From positions 25,386-89,385 of the forward strand of contig NZ_SMYZ01000053.1 in NCBI RefSeq assembly GCF_004919685.1: a stretch of DNA of 64,000 nucleotides. The letters are read 5' to 3'. This document shows, in pieces, positions 8,078-15,551 of the stretch (its first letter is position 1; each line of letters opens with the position of its first letter). The notes beneath the pieces are model-generated. The model did no database searches. It was not told the DNA's origin and saw only the letters and a list, made by a program, of their open reading frames with translations. The DNA is from Mesorhizobium norvegicum (GTDB taxonomy: Bacteria; Pseudomonadota; Alphaproteobacteria; Rhizobiales; Rhizobiaceae). The translations under genes were made by a program, and so were the position numbers.

Positions 8078-8381
8078 GGTCTTTTGACGTGTGACCCTTG
8101 CGGTCGGCATGCCCGAGATCGCGATCCGGGTCGATGACGTCGCGGACCAGTTGCTTGAGCTTTGCCGCGTCCGGAAAACCGCCGTCGCGCTTGCGGTCCC
8201 AGATCAGCGTGTCATTGCAGGAAATGGTGAAGATGCCGCCGGTGCCGGGCACCAGCGTCACCTCGCCCAGATCGGTGCCGAAGGTCGACAGCAGCTCCTG
8301 CGCCATCCAGCCGGCGCGCAACAACCACTGGCACTGCGTGCAATAGGTGATGCGGATGGTGGGAAGCGCTTTTTCGCTCAT
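8055..8381 (-). CDS. SelT/SelW/SelH family (Rdx) thioredoxin-fold protein
   Basis: 108-aa small redox protein. The N-terminal YCTQCQWLLRAGWMAQELL carries CxxC where selenoprotein W has CxxU, and GEVTLVPGTGGIFTI followed by WDRKRDGGFPD is the Rdx signature. A role in thiol redox signalling is inferred from the family. Residues after VIDPDRD are hydrophilic and run into the terminator hairpin, so the last eight or so residues are encoded by terminator DNA. It follows yebC on the same strand after a 61-bp repeat-containing gap. Confidence 0.9.
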   Translation of the reverse strand: MSEKALPTIRITYCTQCQWLLRAGWMAQELLSTFGTDLGEVTLVPGTGGIFTISCNDTLIWDRKRDGGFPDAAKLKQLVRDVIDPDRDLGHADRKGHTSKDQTQKDPA

Positions 8382-8386
8382 GTCAG

Positions 8387-8457
8387 ACTAAGCTCCGCTT
8401 ACGTCTCAGGCTGAGCTCCGCTCATGCCCGGCTGAGCTCCGCTCATGCCGCGCTGAG
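8387..8457. repeat. 21-bp tandem repeat between yebC and the SelW-like gene
   Basis: CTGAGCTCCGCTCATGCC recurs at 8411 and 8432 (21-bp period), with a diverged copy before it (CTAAGCTCCGCTTACGTC) and a partial copy after. The repeat contains the yebC stop codon and fills the gap to the next gene. Confidence 0.7.
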
Positions 8458-9192
8458 CTTGGCCATGGTTTCGTCATCGACTTCGAAGTTGGCGTAGACG
8501 CTCTGCACGTCATCGTCATCCTCGAGCGTGGCGACCAGCTTCATCAGCGACTGTGCCCGCTCCTCGTCGACCGGAACATTGTTTTGCGGCCGCCAGATCG
8601 GCTTCACCGATTCAGCCTCGCCGAGCGCGCCTTCCAGCGCCTTCGACACTTCGCCGAGATTTTCGAAGGCGCAATAGATGGTGTGGCCTTCCTCGTCCGA
8701 CTCCACATCGTCGGCGCCGGCTTCGATCGCCGCATCCATGATCTTGTCGGCGCTGCCGGCCGAAGCCGGATAGTAGATCTCGCCGGCGCGGTCCCACATG
8801 AACGACACCGAGCCAGTTTCGCCCATTGCTCCGCCGGCCTTGGTAAAGGCGGCGCGCACGTTCGACGCCGAGCGGTTGCGGTTGTCGGTCAGCGCCTCGA
8901 CGATGACGGCGACGCCGCCGGGACCATAGCCCTCATAGCGCACGGCTTCGTAGTTCTCGGCATCGCCCATCGAGGCCTTGTTGACGGCGCGCTGGATGTT
9001 GTCCTTCGGCATCGACACCGCCTTGGCGTTCTGGATCGCCAATCGCAAACGCGGGTTCATCGATGGATCGGGCGTCCCGCTCTTGGCGGCGACGGTGATT
9101 TCGCGCGCCAGCTTGGAAAACATTTTCGACCGCACCGCATCCTGGCGGCCCTTGCGGTGCATGATGTTCTTGAACTGTGAATGGCCAGCCAT
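8443..9192 (-). CDS. yebC: YebC/PmpR family protein (TACO1-like)
   Basis: 249 aa, full length. MAGHSQFKNIMHRKGRQDA at the start and the central RYEGYGPGGVAVIVEALTDN are diagnostic. The family includes transcriptional regulators and, by recent work on TACO1/YebC, factors that help ribosomes through proline stretches. It is cytoplasmic. In this lineage it sits near 5-FCL and the YmdB-like gene, though here TerC and the ArsR unit lie between. The start is set by the invariant MAGHS. Confidence 0.96.
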   Translation of the reverse strand: MAGHSQFKNIMHRKGRQDAVRSKMFSKLAREITVAAKSGTPDPSMNPRLRLAIQNAKAVSMPKDNIQRAVNKASMGDAENYEAVRYEGYGPGGVAVIVEALTDNRNRSASNVRAAFTKAGGAMGETGSVSFMWDRAGEIYYPASAGSADKIMDAAIEAGADDVESDEEGHTIYCAFENLGEVSKALEGALGEAESVKPIWRPQNNVPVDEERAQSLMKLVATLEDDDDVQSVYANFEVDDETMAKLSAA

Positions 9193-9405
9193 GGCACCCC
9201 TGTCGTCTTCTCGGCTAGAGCATCCCGAAGCGAAGTGATCTCACCTCGTCTTCCGCAATGCCCGAATTCAAAATTTCAGAGCGTCCCAGGTGCAACTCGT
9301 GGAAGCACGGCGTTCTCTGTCGGAATGGCCGGCTTATAGATAAATCGGCTCAATTCGTCCAGCCGCGCCGCGCATGGGACGCACGACATCGGCTGCTGCA
9401 AGCGT

Positions 9406-9729
9406 TCACGCCTCCAGATCGGATTTCAGCCGGTCGATGATGCTGAGCGCATGGCCGGCATACTGGCTGATCCAGCGGTCGTGGATCTGCTTGATCGGCA
9501 GCGCGTTGAGATGGTTCCAGCGCTCGCGTCCGTCGCGCCGCGCGACAATCAGATCGGCCTCCTCCAGCACCTTGAGATGCAGCATCACGGTGCAGCGATC
9601 GATATCGGGAAAGGCTTCACACAGCATGCCGGTCGTCTTCGGCGTATCCTTCAGCTGATCCAGCATTTCGCGCCGGCGCGGATGCGCCAGCGCCTTGAAA
9701 ACATTGTCATCTTGCGATCGGCTTGACAT
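9406..9729 (-). CDS. ArsR family repressor
   Basis: 107-aa winged-helix regulator: FKALAHPRRREMLDQL, then the recognition region DRCTVMLHLKVLEEADLIVA and the wing RRDGRERWNHLN. There are no metal-binding cysteine clusters in the helix, so it belongs to the non-metal group that is usually paired with AHSA1/SRPBCC genes. It is divergent from such a pair, and a perfect inverted repeat overlaps its start codon, consistent with autorepression. Confidence 0.92.
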   Translation of the reverse strand: MSSRSQDDNVFKALAHPRRREMLDQLKDTPKTTGMLCEAFPDIDRCTVMLHLKVLEEADLIVARRDGRERWNHLNALPIKQIHDRWISQYAGHALSIIDRLKSDLEA

Positions 9730-9747
9730 GTTATGTTTCTATAACAT
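9728..9747. promoter_or_regulatory. ArsR operator-like palindrome
   Basis: ATGTTAT (9728-9734) and ATAACAT (9741-9747) are perfect inverted 7-bp arms around a 6-bp centre. The left arm overlaps the ArsR start codon and the site lies about 35 bp before the first SRPBCC gene. Confidence 0.65.
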
Positions 9748-9781
9748 ATCGTTGAACCGATCAAGGCAAGGAGCTGTGGAT

Positions 9782-10264
9782 ATGTCACTTGGATTCAGGG
9801 TTTCCGGACGCATCGGCAAGCCGGTCGCCGACGTCTTCGACGCCGTCGTCAATCCGAAGAAACTGAGCGGCTATTTCACCACGATCGGCGGCGCCAGCGC
9901 GCCGCTGGTGGCGGGCACCGGTGTCGTCTGGTGGGGCAAGGTGCCGGTCGAGGTCGATGAAGTGGTCAAGGACAGCCGCATCGTGCTGCGCTGGGATGCC
10001 ACCGACGCCGACGGCAAACCCGCCTACAAGACCCGTATCGAGATGAATTTCGAGCCGCTGGACGATGGCGGAACCTTCGTCACCATCGCCGAGAGCGGTT
10101 GGCGGGAAGGCGCGGTCGGCCTGAAGAAGTCCTACCTCAACTGCGAGGGCTGGTCGCAGATGCTGGCCTGCATGAAGGCCTATGTCGAGCACGGCATCAA
10201 TTTGCGCGACGGCTACTACCGCAGCGAGATGAAGGGCGAACCCGCCAACGAAGACAACATCTGA
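9782..10264 (+). CDS. SRPBCC/AHSA1-like ligand-binding protein 1
   Basis: 160-aa START/Bet v1-fold protein. The opening RVSGRIGKPVADVFDAVVNP, a WW motif (GVVWWGKVPVEVDEV), and the closing helix WSQMLACMKAYVEHGINLR fit the family, which binds hydrophobic ligands in a large cavity. Function is unknown; pairs with ArsR are common. The ATG at 9782 follows AAGGAGCTG. A second, shorter homologue starts 16 nt downstream, indicating an operon. Confidence 0.88.
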   Translation: MSLGFRVSGRIGKPVADVFDAVVNPKKLSGYFTTIGGASAPLVAGTGVVWWGKVPVEVDEVVKDSRIVLRWDATDADGKPAYKTRIEMNFEPLDDGGTFVTIAESGWREGAVGLKKSYLNCEGWSQMLACMKAYVEHGINLRDGYYRSEMKGEPANEDNI

Positions 10265-10280
10265 GTATTAGGAGCATTCG

Positions 10281-10697
10281 ATGGAGATGCGCGAAACACC
10301 AACCGCCGAAGCCGGCATGCTGATCCGGCGGCCTGTCGCCAACGTGTTCGAGGCCATCGTCGACCCGGCCGCCACCACGAAATTCTGGTTCACGCACGCC
10401 AGCGGCCGGCTGGACAGCGGCAAGGAGGTGCGCTGGGAATGGCGCATGTACGGCGTCTCGACGACGGTCACTGTCAGCGAGATCGTCGCGAACGAAAAGA
10501 TCGTCATGCGGTGGAGCGATCCGCCGACCACCGTGGTCTGGACCTTCACCGAAATGCCGGATGAGACGACCTTTCTCGAGGTTCGCAGCTTCGGCTTCGC
10601 CGGCAATGGCGACGAGCAGGTGAAAGAGGCCGTCGGCTCAACCGGCGGCTTCACGCTCGTGCTGGCCGGCGCCAAGGCCTGGCTGGAACAGGTCTGA
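10281..10697 (+). CDS. SRPBCC/AHSA1-like ligand-binding protein 2
   Basis: 138-aa paralogue of the preceding gene. LIRRPVANVFEAIVDPAATTKFWF is the AHSA1 start, followed by WEWRMYGVSTTVTVSEIV and the C-terminal helix FTLVLAGAKAWLEQ. It lacks the longer tail of its neighbour. The two presumably respond to the same ArsR signal; whether they form a heterodimer or handle different ligands is unknown. The ATG at 10281 follows TAGGAGCATTCG. Confidence 0.88.
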   Translation: MEMRETPTAEAGMLIRRPVANVFEAIVDPAATTKFWFTHASGRLDSGKEVRWEWRMYGVSTTVTVSEIVANEKIVMRWSDPPTTVVWTFTEMPDETTFLEVRSFGFAGNGDEQVKEAVGSTGGFTLVLAGAKAWLEQV

Positions 10698-10770
10698 CGC
10701 TTGGCCTGATCGGCGACCGCCACCCGAAGGGCGTGCCAGGGCATTAGGCTCGCCCCGACACAGACCAGCC

Positions 10771-11538
10771 TCAGTGCCCGGCGCCCGACTTCGCCTTCTT
10801 GCGCCGTCGCGCCAGCATGTTGAGCCCTTCGACCAGCGCCGAGAAACCCATGGCCGCGTAGATGTAGCCCTTGGGCACGTGATAGCCCATGCCGTCGGCG
10901 ATCAGCGTCATGCCGATCATCAGCAGGAAGCCCAGCGCCAGCATGACGATGCTCGGGTTCTTGGCGATGAAGTCCGCAAGCGGTCCGGCCGCCAGCATCA
11001 TCACGCTCACCGCGACGATCACGGCGATGTACATGATGGCGATCTCGTCGGTCATGCCGACGGCGGTGATGATCGAATCGATCGAGAAGACCAGGTCGAG
11101 CAGCAGGATCTGGAAGATCGCGCCGGCAAGGCTGATCTGCAGCGTCTCGCCCAGCATCGTATCCCTGTGGTCGTCGAGATCGACCGTGTGATGGATTTCC
11201 TTGGTCGCCTTCCAGACCAGGAACAGGCCGCCGGCGATCAGGATCAGGTCGCGCCAGGAAAAGCCGTGGCCGAAGGCGGTGAACACCGGCGCCGTCAGCT
11301 GGACGATGATCGAAATGGTGGCCAGCAGCACCAGCCGCATGATCAGCGCCGCCGAGATGCCGAGCCGGCGGGCGCGGGCCCTTTGCGCTTCCGGCAGCTT
11401 GTTGGTCAGGATCGAGATGAAGATCAGATTGTCGATGCCGAGAACGATCTCCAGCACCACCAGCGTCAGCAGCGCGACCCAGGCCGTTGGGTCGGACACG
11501 AAGTGAAAATGCGGCGCCAGGAATTCGATGAGCTGCAT
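10771..11538 (-). CDS. TerC family integral membrane protein
   Basis: 255 aa with seven or more predicted helices. VVLEIVLGIDNLIFISIL and the later DLVFSIDSIITAVGM carry the paired acidic/Asn motifs of TerC proteins, which are linked to metal export, notably manganese, and to tellurite resistance. The basic tail (LARRRKKAKSGAGH) is cytosolic. It is a single gene. No yybP-ykoY manganese riboswitch could be recognised in the 74 bp upstream. Confidence 0.92.
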   Translation of the reverse strand: MQLIEFLAPHFHFVSDPTAWVALLTLVVLEIVLGIDNLIFISILTNKLPEAQRARARRLGISAALIMRLVLLATISIIVQLTAPVFTAFGHGFSWRDLILIAGGLFLVWKATKEIHHTVDLDDHRDTMLGETLQISLAGAIFQILLLDLVFSIDSIITAVGMTDEIAIMYIAVIVAVSVMMLAAGPLADFIAKNPSIVMLALGFLLMIGMTLIADGMGYHVPKGYIYAAMGFSALVEGLNMLARRRKKAKSGAGH

Positions 11539-11612
11539 GGAGGTCGTCCCCTCTTTTAACGATCTAGAGCAGTGTCGCCGGCAATTAGGTACTAAGCGCG
11601 CCTATATCAATG

Positions 11613-12437
11613 TCACGACCAGAAGGATGGCTCGGTTTCCTCCAGCCGCGGGCCGCGACGAAACGGCGCGATCCGCTCGGTGAGCCCTGTGCGGTCGGAA
11701 ATATCGACGCCGACGCCGCACAATGTCGCCGGTCCGGTGGCTGCCTCGAAACGCCCTTTCGGCACTTTCGACAGAAACCGGTTGAGCGGTTCCTCCTTGT
11801 CCATGCCGAGCGAGGAATCATAGTCGCCGCACATGCCGGCGTCGGAAATATAACCGGTGCCGCCATTGAGGATCTGGTGGTCGCCGGTCGGCTGGTGGGT
11901 GTGCGTGCCGACAACGAGACTGGCGCGGCCGTCGACGAAATGGGCGAAGCACATCTTTTCCGAGGTCGCCTCGGCGTGGAAGTCGATGATCACGGCATCG
12001 GCCTGCTCGCCGAGCGGACAGGCGGCAAGCTCGCGTTCGCCGGCCTGGAACGGATCGTCAAGCTCGGGATGCATGAACACCCGGCCCATGATGTTGGCGA
12101 CCAGCACGCGGGCGCCGCTCCTCGCGATATAAACGCCGGAGCCGCGCCCGGGCGTGCCCTTGGGAAAGTTGGAGGGGCGCAGAAAACGCTCTTCGCGCGG
12201 CGCGAAGGCGAGCGCGTCGCGCTGGTCCCAGACATGGTTGCCGGTGGTGACGACATCGGCGCCTGCCGCGATCGTCTCGCGAAAGATCTCTTCGGTGATG
12301 CCGAAGCCGCCGGCGGCGTTCTCGCCATTGACGATGACGAAATCGAGTTTGAAGTCGGAGATCAGGCCGGGCAGCTGTTCCCACACCGCCGTCCGTCCTG
12401 TCTTTCCAACCATGTCACCGAGGAAGAGAAGTCTCAT
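11613..12437 (-). CDS. YmdB-like calcineurin-type phosphoesterase (TIGR00282)
   Basis: 274-aa metallophosphoesterase. MRLLFLGDMVGKTGR, DFVIVNGENAAGGFG, TGNHVWDQ, DFHAEATSEK and VVGTHTHQPTGD give the full set of metal ligands. YmdB of Bacillus is a cyclic-nucleotide phosphodiesterase; the rhizobial substrate is not known. The start at 12437 is chosen because MRLLFLGD is the conserved N-terminus. It lies 70 bp downstream of 5-FCL on the same strand, a conserved Rhizobiales neighbourhood. Confidence 0.9.
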   Translation of the reverse strand: MRLLFLGDMVGKTGRTAVWEQLPGLISDFKLDFVIVNGENAAGGFGITEEIFRETIAAGADVVTTGNHVWDQRDALAFAPREERFLRPSNFPKGTPGRGSGVYIARSGARVLVANIMGRVFMHPELDDPFQAGERELAACPLGEQADAVIIDFHAEATSEKMCFAHFVDGRASLVVGTHTHQPTGDHQILNGGTGYISDAGMCGDYDSSLGMDKEEPLNRFLSKVPKGRFEAATGPATLCGVGVDISDRTGLTERIAPFRRGPRLEETEPSFWS

Positions 12438-12507
12438 ATGATCCCGCACCGAAGGTCAGCGAAAGCTGCATGACGCCAGTGAAAGATCATGCGTCCCTTG
12501 TACTTAT

Positions 12508-13095
12508 CTACAATTTTGGCGCGAAGCGGCGCAACCCGCTCTCGGTGAGTATTTCCGGAATGATGACGTCATGGTTCTCGTCCGGCACCTGCGCCACCTC
12601 CTGGCAGTCGAAGGCGATGCCGATCAATCTGGGCCGGTGCCCCGCGGCATGCAGGCGCGCGATCGCCCGGTCATAGTGCCCGGCGCCATAGCCAAGCCGA
12701 TGGCCGCGCGCATCGAAGGCCGCGAGCGGCACCAGCATCACCGAGGGGTCAAGCACCTCGGCTTCCTCATGCGGCCCGACCGTGCCGAAGCCCATCTCGA
12801 CCATCGGCGCGCCGCGCACCAATTCGCGAAAGACGATGGTGGTCTTGTCGAGAATGGCAGGGAGGCAGAGCCTGGCTCCCTTTTCGCGCAAGGCGAACAT
12901 CAGCGGCCGGACATCGACTTCCGAACGCATCGGCCAGAAGCCGGAGACGATCTGGCCAGGCTCGACAGCGAGGTGATCGCGCGCCGTCTCGGCCATTTCA
13001 AGCGCGACCTCCACCCGCCAGAATTCATCGAGCGCGTCGCGGCGCCCGAGTGCCTCGCGGCGAAGCTGCTTTTTCAGGTCTTTGTGAGAGATCAT
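12508..13095 (-). CDS. ygfA: 5-formyltetrahydrofolate cyclo-ligase
   Basis: 195-aa enzyme converting 5-formyl-THF and ATP to 5,10-methenyl-THF, so returning a stored folate to one-carbon metabolism. The ATP-binding loop LAAFDARGHRLGYGAGHYDR near the C-terminus is diagnostic; an N-terminal KKQLRREALGRRDAL helix is also typical. The ATG at 13095 gives the usual length. The 6S RNA gene lies upstream on the same strand, an arrangement widespread in proteobacteria. Confidence 0.94.
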   Translation of the reverse strand: MISHKDLKKQLRREALGRRDALDEFWRVEVALEMAETARDHLAVEPGQIVSGFWPMRSEVDVRPLMFALREKGARLCLPAILDKTTIVFRELVRGAPMVEMGFGTVGPHEEAEVLDPSVMLVPLAAFDARGHRLGYGAGHYDRAIARLHAAGHRPRLIGIAFDCQEVAQVPDENHDVIIPEILTESGLRRFAPKL

Positions 13096-13204
13096 GCGGC
13101 CAGGGTAGAAAAGGTCAGAGCGGGATGGAGTGTTGGGAGCGACGTTTTCCACCGCATCATCCACCGAAATGCGTGGACGCGTGGCAATAAGTGACGATCC
13201 ACAC

Positions 13205-13370
13205 AACCGGTGGAGAGAGCGATCCCGGGAACCTACAAAGTAGGTGGGCGCCGTGTGAGAAAACCCACGGGTCTTCCCAGGGACAGCTCCCTAAGGATCG
13301 TTAAGGCCCCGGGGAAAATGTTCTCCTGCCGGGAAGCACAGACCGTCCCACCCAATATAGGCTGCCGGTC
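13205..13370 (-). ncRNA. ssrS: 6S RNA (SsrS), alphaproteobacterial type
   Basis: About 165 nt upstream of 5-FCL on the same strand, the standard place for 6S RNA. Read on the minus strand, ACCGG near 13370 pairs with CCGGT near 13206 to close the molecule, GGTGGG pairs with CCCACC, and the small hairpin CCTACTTTGTAGG (complement of 13232-13244) sits in the 3' side of the central bubble, followed by TTCCCGGGATC. This is the rod with an open bubble that mimics an open promoter and sequesters RNA polymerase. Ends are approximate. No open frame with coding character covers it. Confidence 0.78.
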
Positions 13371-13496
13371 GACTAAGCGCCAGTGAGACTGGCAGATGTT
13401 TCCATCACGGGTTTCAAGCCTTTCGTGCCGGCGGGTGCGCCCTTGCACAGGCGGAGCACCGTCCTTACGGTCGCGATGACCAACCGAGGAGCAAGA

Positions 13497-14336
13497 ATGC
13501 GTTTCGAAGGCACGGCGGCCTATGTCGCTGACAAGGATCTGATGGTGGCCGTCAACGCCGCGATCGCACTGGAGCGGCCCTTGCTGGTCAAGGGCGAGCC
13601 CGGCACCGGCAAGACGGAACTCGCCCGCCAGGTGGCGTCAGCACTTGGCCTCGACCTCATCGAATGGCATGTCAAGTCGACCACCAGGGCGCAGCAGGGC
13701 CTTTACGAATATGACGCCGTCTCGCGGCTGCGCGACAGCCAGCTTGGCGATATCAGGTTCAACGACATCAGGAACTACATCAGGCGCGGTAAATTGTGGG
13801 AAGCATTCGCGGCCGGCAGGAAGGTCGTGCTCTTGATCGACGAGATCGACAAGGCCGACATCGAATTCCCCAACGACCTCCTGCAGGAACTCGATCGGAT
13901 GGAGTTCTTCGTCTACGAGACCGGCGAAACCATCCGCGCCGCCGTCAGGCCAATCGTCATCATCACCTCCAACAACGAGAAGGAGCTGCCGGACGCCTTC
14001 CTGCGCCGCTGCTTTTTCCATTACATCCGCTTTCCCGACGTCGACACGTTGCACAAAATTGTCGACGTGCACTATCCCGGCATCAAGCAGAACCTGGTGC
14101 GCGCGGCACTCACCCAGTTCTACGAGATCCGCGAGGTGCCAGGGCTGAAGAAGAAGCCGTCGACCTCCGAGGCGCTCGACTGGATACGCCTGCTGGTCGC
14201 CGATGATATTGCGCCCGAGGATTTGCGTGCCGACCCGAAGAACGCCCTGCCCAAGCTGCATGGTGCGCTGCTGAAGAACGAACAGGACGTGCACCTGTTC
14301 GAGCGGCTGGCCTTCATGGCCAGAAGGCAGCAATAG
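13497..14336 (+). CDS. MoxR-family AAA+ ATPase
   Basis: 279-aa ATPase. Walker A is GEPGTGKTELARQ (about residue 38), Walker B is VVLLIDEIDKADIEF, and sensor 1 is PIVIITSNNEKELPDAF. MoxR proteins act with VWA partners as chaperones that insert cofactors or mature enzymes; CoxD/CoxE of carbon monoxide dehydrogenase is the best-known pair. The VWA (CoxE-like) gene lies 1.2 kb downstream on the same strand. The ATG at 13497 has AGGAGC five bases upstream. Confidence 0.93.
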   Translation: MRFEGTAAYVADKDLMVAVNAAIALERPLLVKGEPGTGKTELARQVASALGLDLIEWHVKSTTRAQQGLYEYDAVSRLRDSQLGDIRFNDIRNYIRRGKLWEAFAAGRKVVLLIDEIDKADIEFPNDLLQELDRMEFFVYETGETIRAAVRPIVIITSNNEKELPDAFLRRCFFHYIRFPDVDTLHKIVDVHYPGIKQNLVRAALTQFYEIREVPGLKKKPSTSEALDWIRLLVADDIAPEDLRADPKNALPKLHGALLKNEQDVHLFERLAFMARRQQ

Positions 14337-14427
14337 GGCGGCAGCAGTAGCGCTTTCCCTTCTGTGGACCGTTGCTGCCGGCCGAACTGGGAGGCAGCTT
14401 CGGCCAGAACCCTTCGGAGGAAATGAA

Positions 14428-14874
14428 ATGACTGAGATTGTTGTCCGCCCGCTCGCGCAGTCCGACCACGCCGACTGGCGGCGCCTGTGGACCGATTATC
14501 TCACTTTCTACGAAACCAAGCTTCCGGAAGAGGTCTACGCCGTCACCTGGAAGCGGCTGTTCACCGAAGGTGAGTTCGAGCCGAAAGGCTTCATCGCCAC
14601 GCTCGACGGCAAGGCGGTCGGCCTCACCCACTATCTCTACCACCGCTCCGGCTGGTCGGAAAAAAACAACTGTTATCTGCAGGACCTGTTCGCCGACCCG
14701 AACGTGCGCGGCAAGGGTATTGGTGCCGCGCTGATCAAGGCGGTGAAACAGGAAGCCGCAAAAATCGGCGTCAAGAATGTCTACTGGATGACGCACGAGA
14801 CCAACACCACGGCACGCAAGCTCTACGACCATGTCGCGCGCAGGACCGGCTTCATCGAGTATGACCTGCTGTGA
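14428..14874 (+). CDS. GNAT family N-acetyltransferase
   Basis: 148 aa with the GNAT core: strand pair around FIATLDGKAVGLTHYLYH, the acetyl-CoA motif FADPNVRGKGIGAALIKAV and the C-terminal YWMTHETNTTARKLYDHVA. Substrate unknown; it resembles acetyltransferases acting on small amines. The ATG is preceded by GGAGGAAATGAA. It lies between the MoxR and VWA genes, which are normally neighbours, so it may have been inserted. Confidence 0.9.
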   Translation: MTEIVVRPLAQSDHADWRRLWTDYLTFYETKLPEEVYAVTWKRLFTEGEFEPKGFIATLDGKAVGLTHYLYHRSGWSEKNNCYLQDLFADPNVRGKGIGAALIKAVKQEAAKIGVKNVYWMTHETNTTARKLYDHVARRTGFIEYDLL

Positions 14875-14901
14875 AGAAATCGGACGATTGAAATAGCCGA
14901 A

Positions 14902-14923
14902 ATTGCGCAATATATTGCGCAAT
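14902..14923. promoter_or_regulatory. 22-bp perfect palindrome upstream of hicA
   Basis: The 22 bases read the same on both strands: TTGCGCAATA is followed at once by its reverse complement TATTGCGCAA, with one extra A/T pair outside. It lies 13 bp before the hicA start, as expected for a HicB or RHH operator, and holds TATA at its centre. Confidence 0.65.
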
Positions 14924-14936
14924 ACCTGGATGCGTG

Positions 14937-15129
14937 ATGCCGTTGATCGAGACCAATACGCGCAAAATTATCATCAGGCTTACGCGATGGCTGGGAAAGT
15001 GTCGGAGGCGGCAAGCACGACAAATATGAGCATCCGGACCGACCTGAGGTGATGATCATCGTGCCCAGGCATCGCGAACAATCTCCGGGTGTCGCACGGT
15101 CGATCGCACGGCTGGCTGGATGGATTTGA
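14937..15129 (+). pseudogene. hicA: Frameshifted HicA toxin
   Basis: The first 16 codons from ATG 14937 read MPLIETNTRKIIIRLT. From 14986 the next reading frame continues the family pattern: DGWESVGGGKHDKYEHPDRP, then MIIVPRHREQSPGVARSIAR and a TGA at 15127. The join at base 14985 needs one base removed or two added, so the gene is broken by a frameshift. The HicA catalytic histidine (GGGKHDKY) and the dsRBD-like fold residues are kept, so decay is recent. In the original frame translation stops after about 30 codons. A sequencing error cannot be excluded. Confidence 0.8.
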
Positions 15130-15140
15130 GGACGGATCAT

Positions 15141-15545
15141 ATGACGCACTATGTCGGAATTCTCGATGGCGCTGATGATGTCTGGGGGGTGCGGGTTCCC
15201 GATCTTCCAGGCTGTCACGGAGGCGGCGCAAGCCCCGAAGAGGCCATTGCCGATGTGACTTCCGCCGTGCGCGAATGGGTCGAAGCACGTGCAACGAAAC
15301 ATCCGCAGTTGCCGGTCTCGCGTACGGTGGCGCAACTGCTCCTGGAAGACGAACTCGATACTGCCGCCGGCGAATCCGCGGTAATGATCCCGGTGCTGAT
15401 CGACTCCGGCCGGCCCGTCCGAGCCAATCTGTCGCTCGACGCCGGTCTCCTGGCGGCGATCGACGAAGAAGCAGGCCGCCGTGGCCTGACGCGCTCTGCA
15501 TTCATTGCAAGCGCCGCGCGAGAGAAGATCGAAGGTCACAGATAA
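15141..15545 (+). CDS. hicB: HicB family antitoxin
   Basis: 134 aa. The N-terminal partially degraded RNase H-like fold is visible (VGILDGADDVWGVRVPDLPG, SPEEAIADVTSAVREWVEA), followed by a ribbon-helix-helix DNA-binding end, RANLSLDAGLLAAIDEEAGR and RSAFIASAAREK. It should bind HicA and repress its own operon. Its toxin partner just upstream is frameshifted, leaving the antitoxin alone intact. The ATG at 15141 follows GAGGACGG; the VWA gene begins 6 nt after the stop. Confidence 0.92.
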   Translation: MTHYVGILDGADDVWGVRVPDLPGCHGGGASPEEAIADVTSAVREWVEARATKHPQLPVSRTVAQLLLEDELDTAAGESAVMIPVLIDSGRPVRANLSLDAGLLAAIDEEAGRRGLTRSAFIASAAREKIEGHR

Positions 15546-15551
15546 CCGGCC

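Noticed and set aside
11539..11612. Manganese riboswitch ahead of terC
   Set aside because: Only 74 bp lie upstream and the conserved yybP-ykoY helices could not be recognised.
14976..14990. Programmed frameshifting in hicA
   Set aside because: No slippery heptamer or stimulatory hairpin was seen at the junction (CTTACGCGATGG), so a simple disabling mutation is preferred, though not proven.
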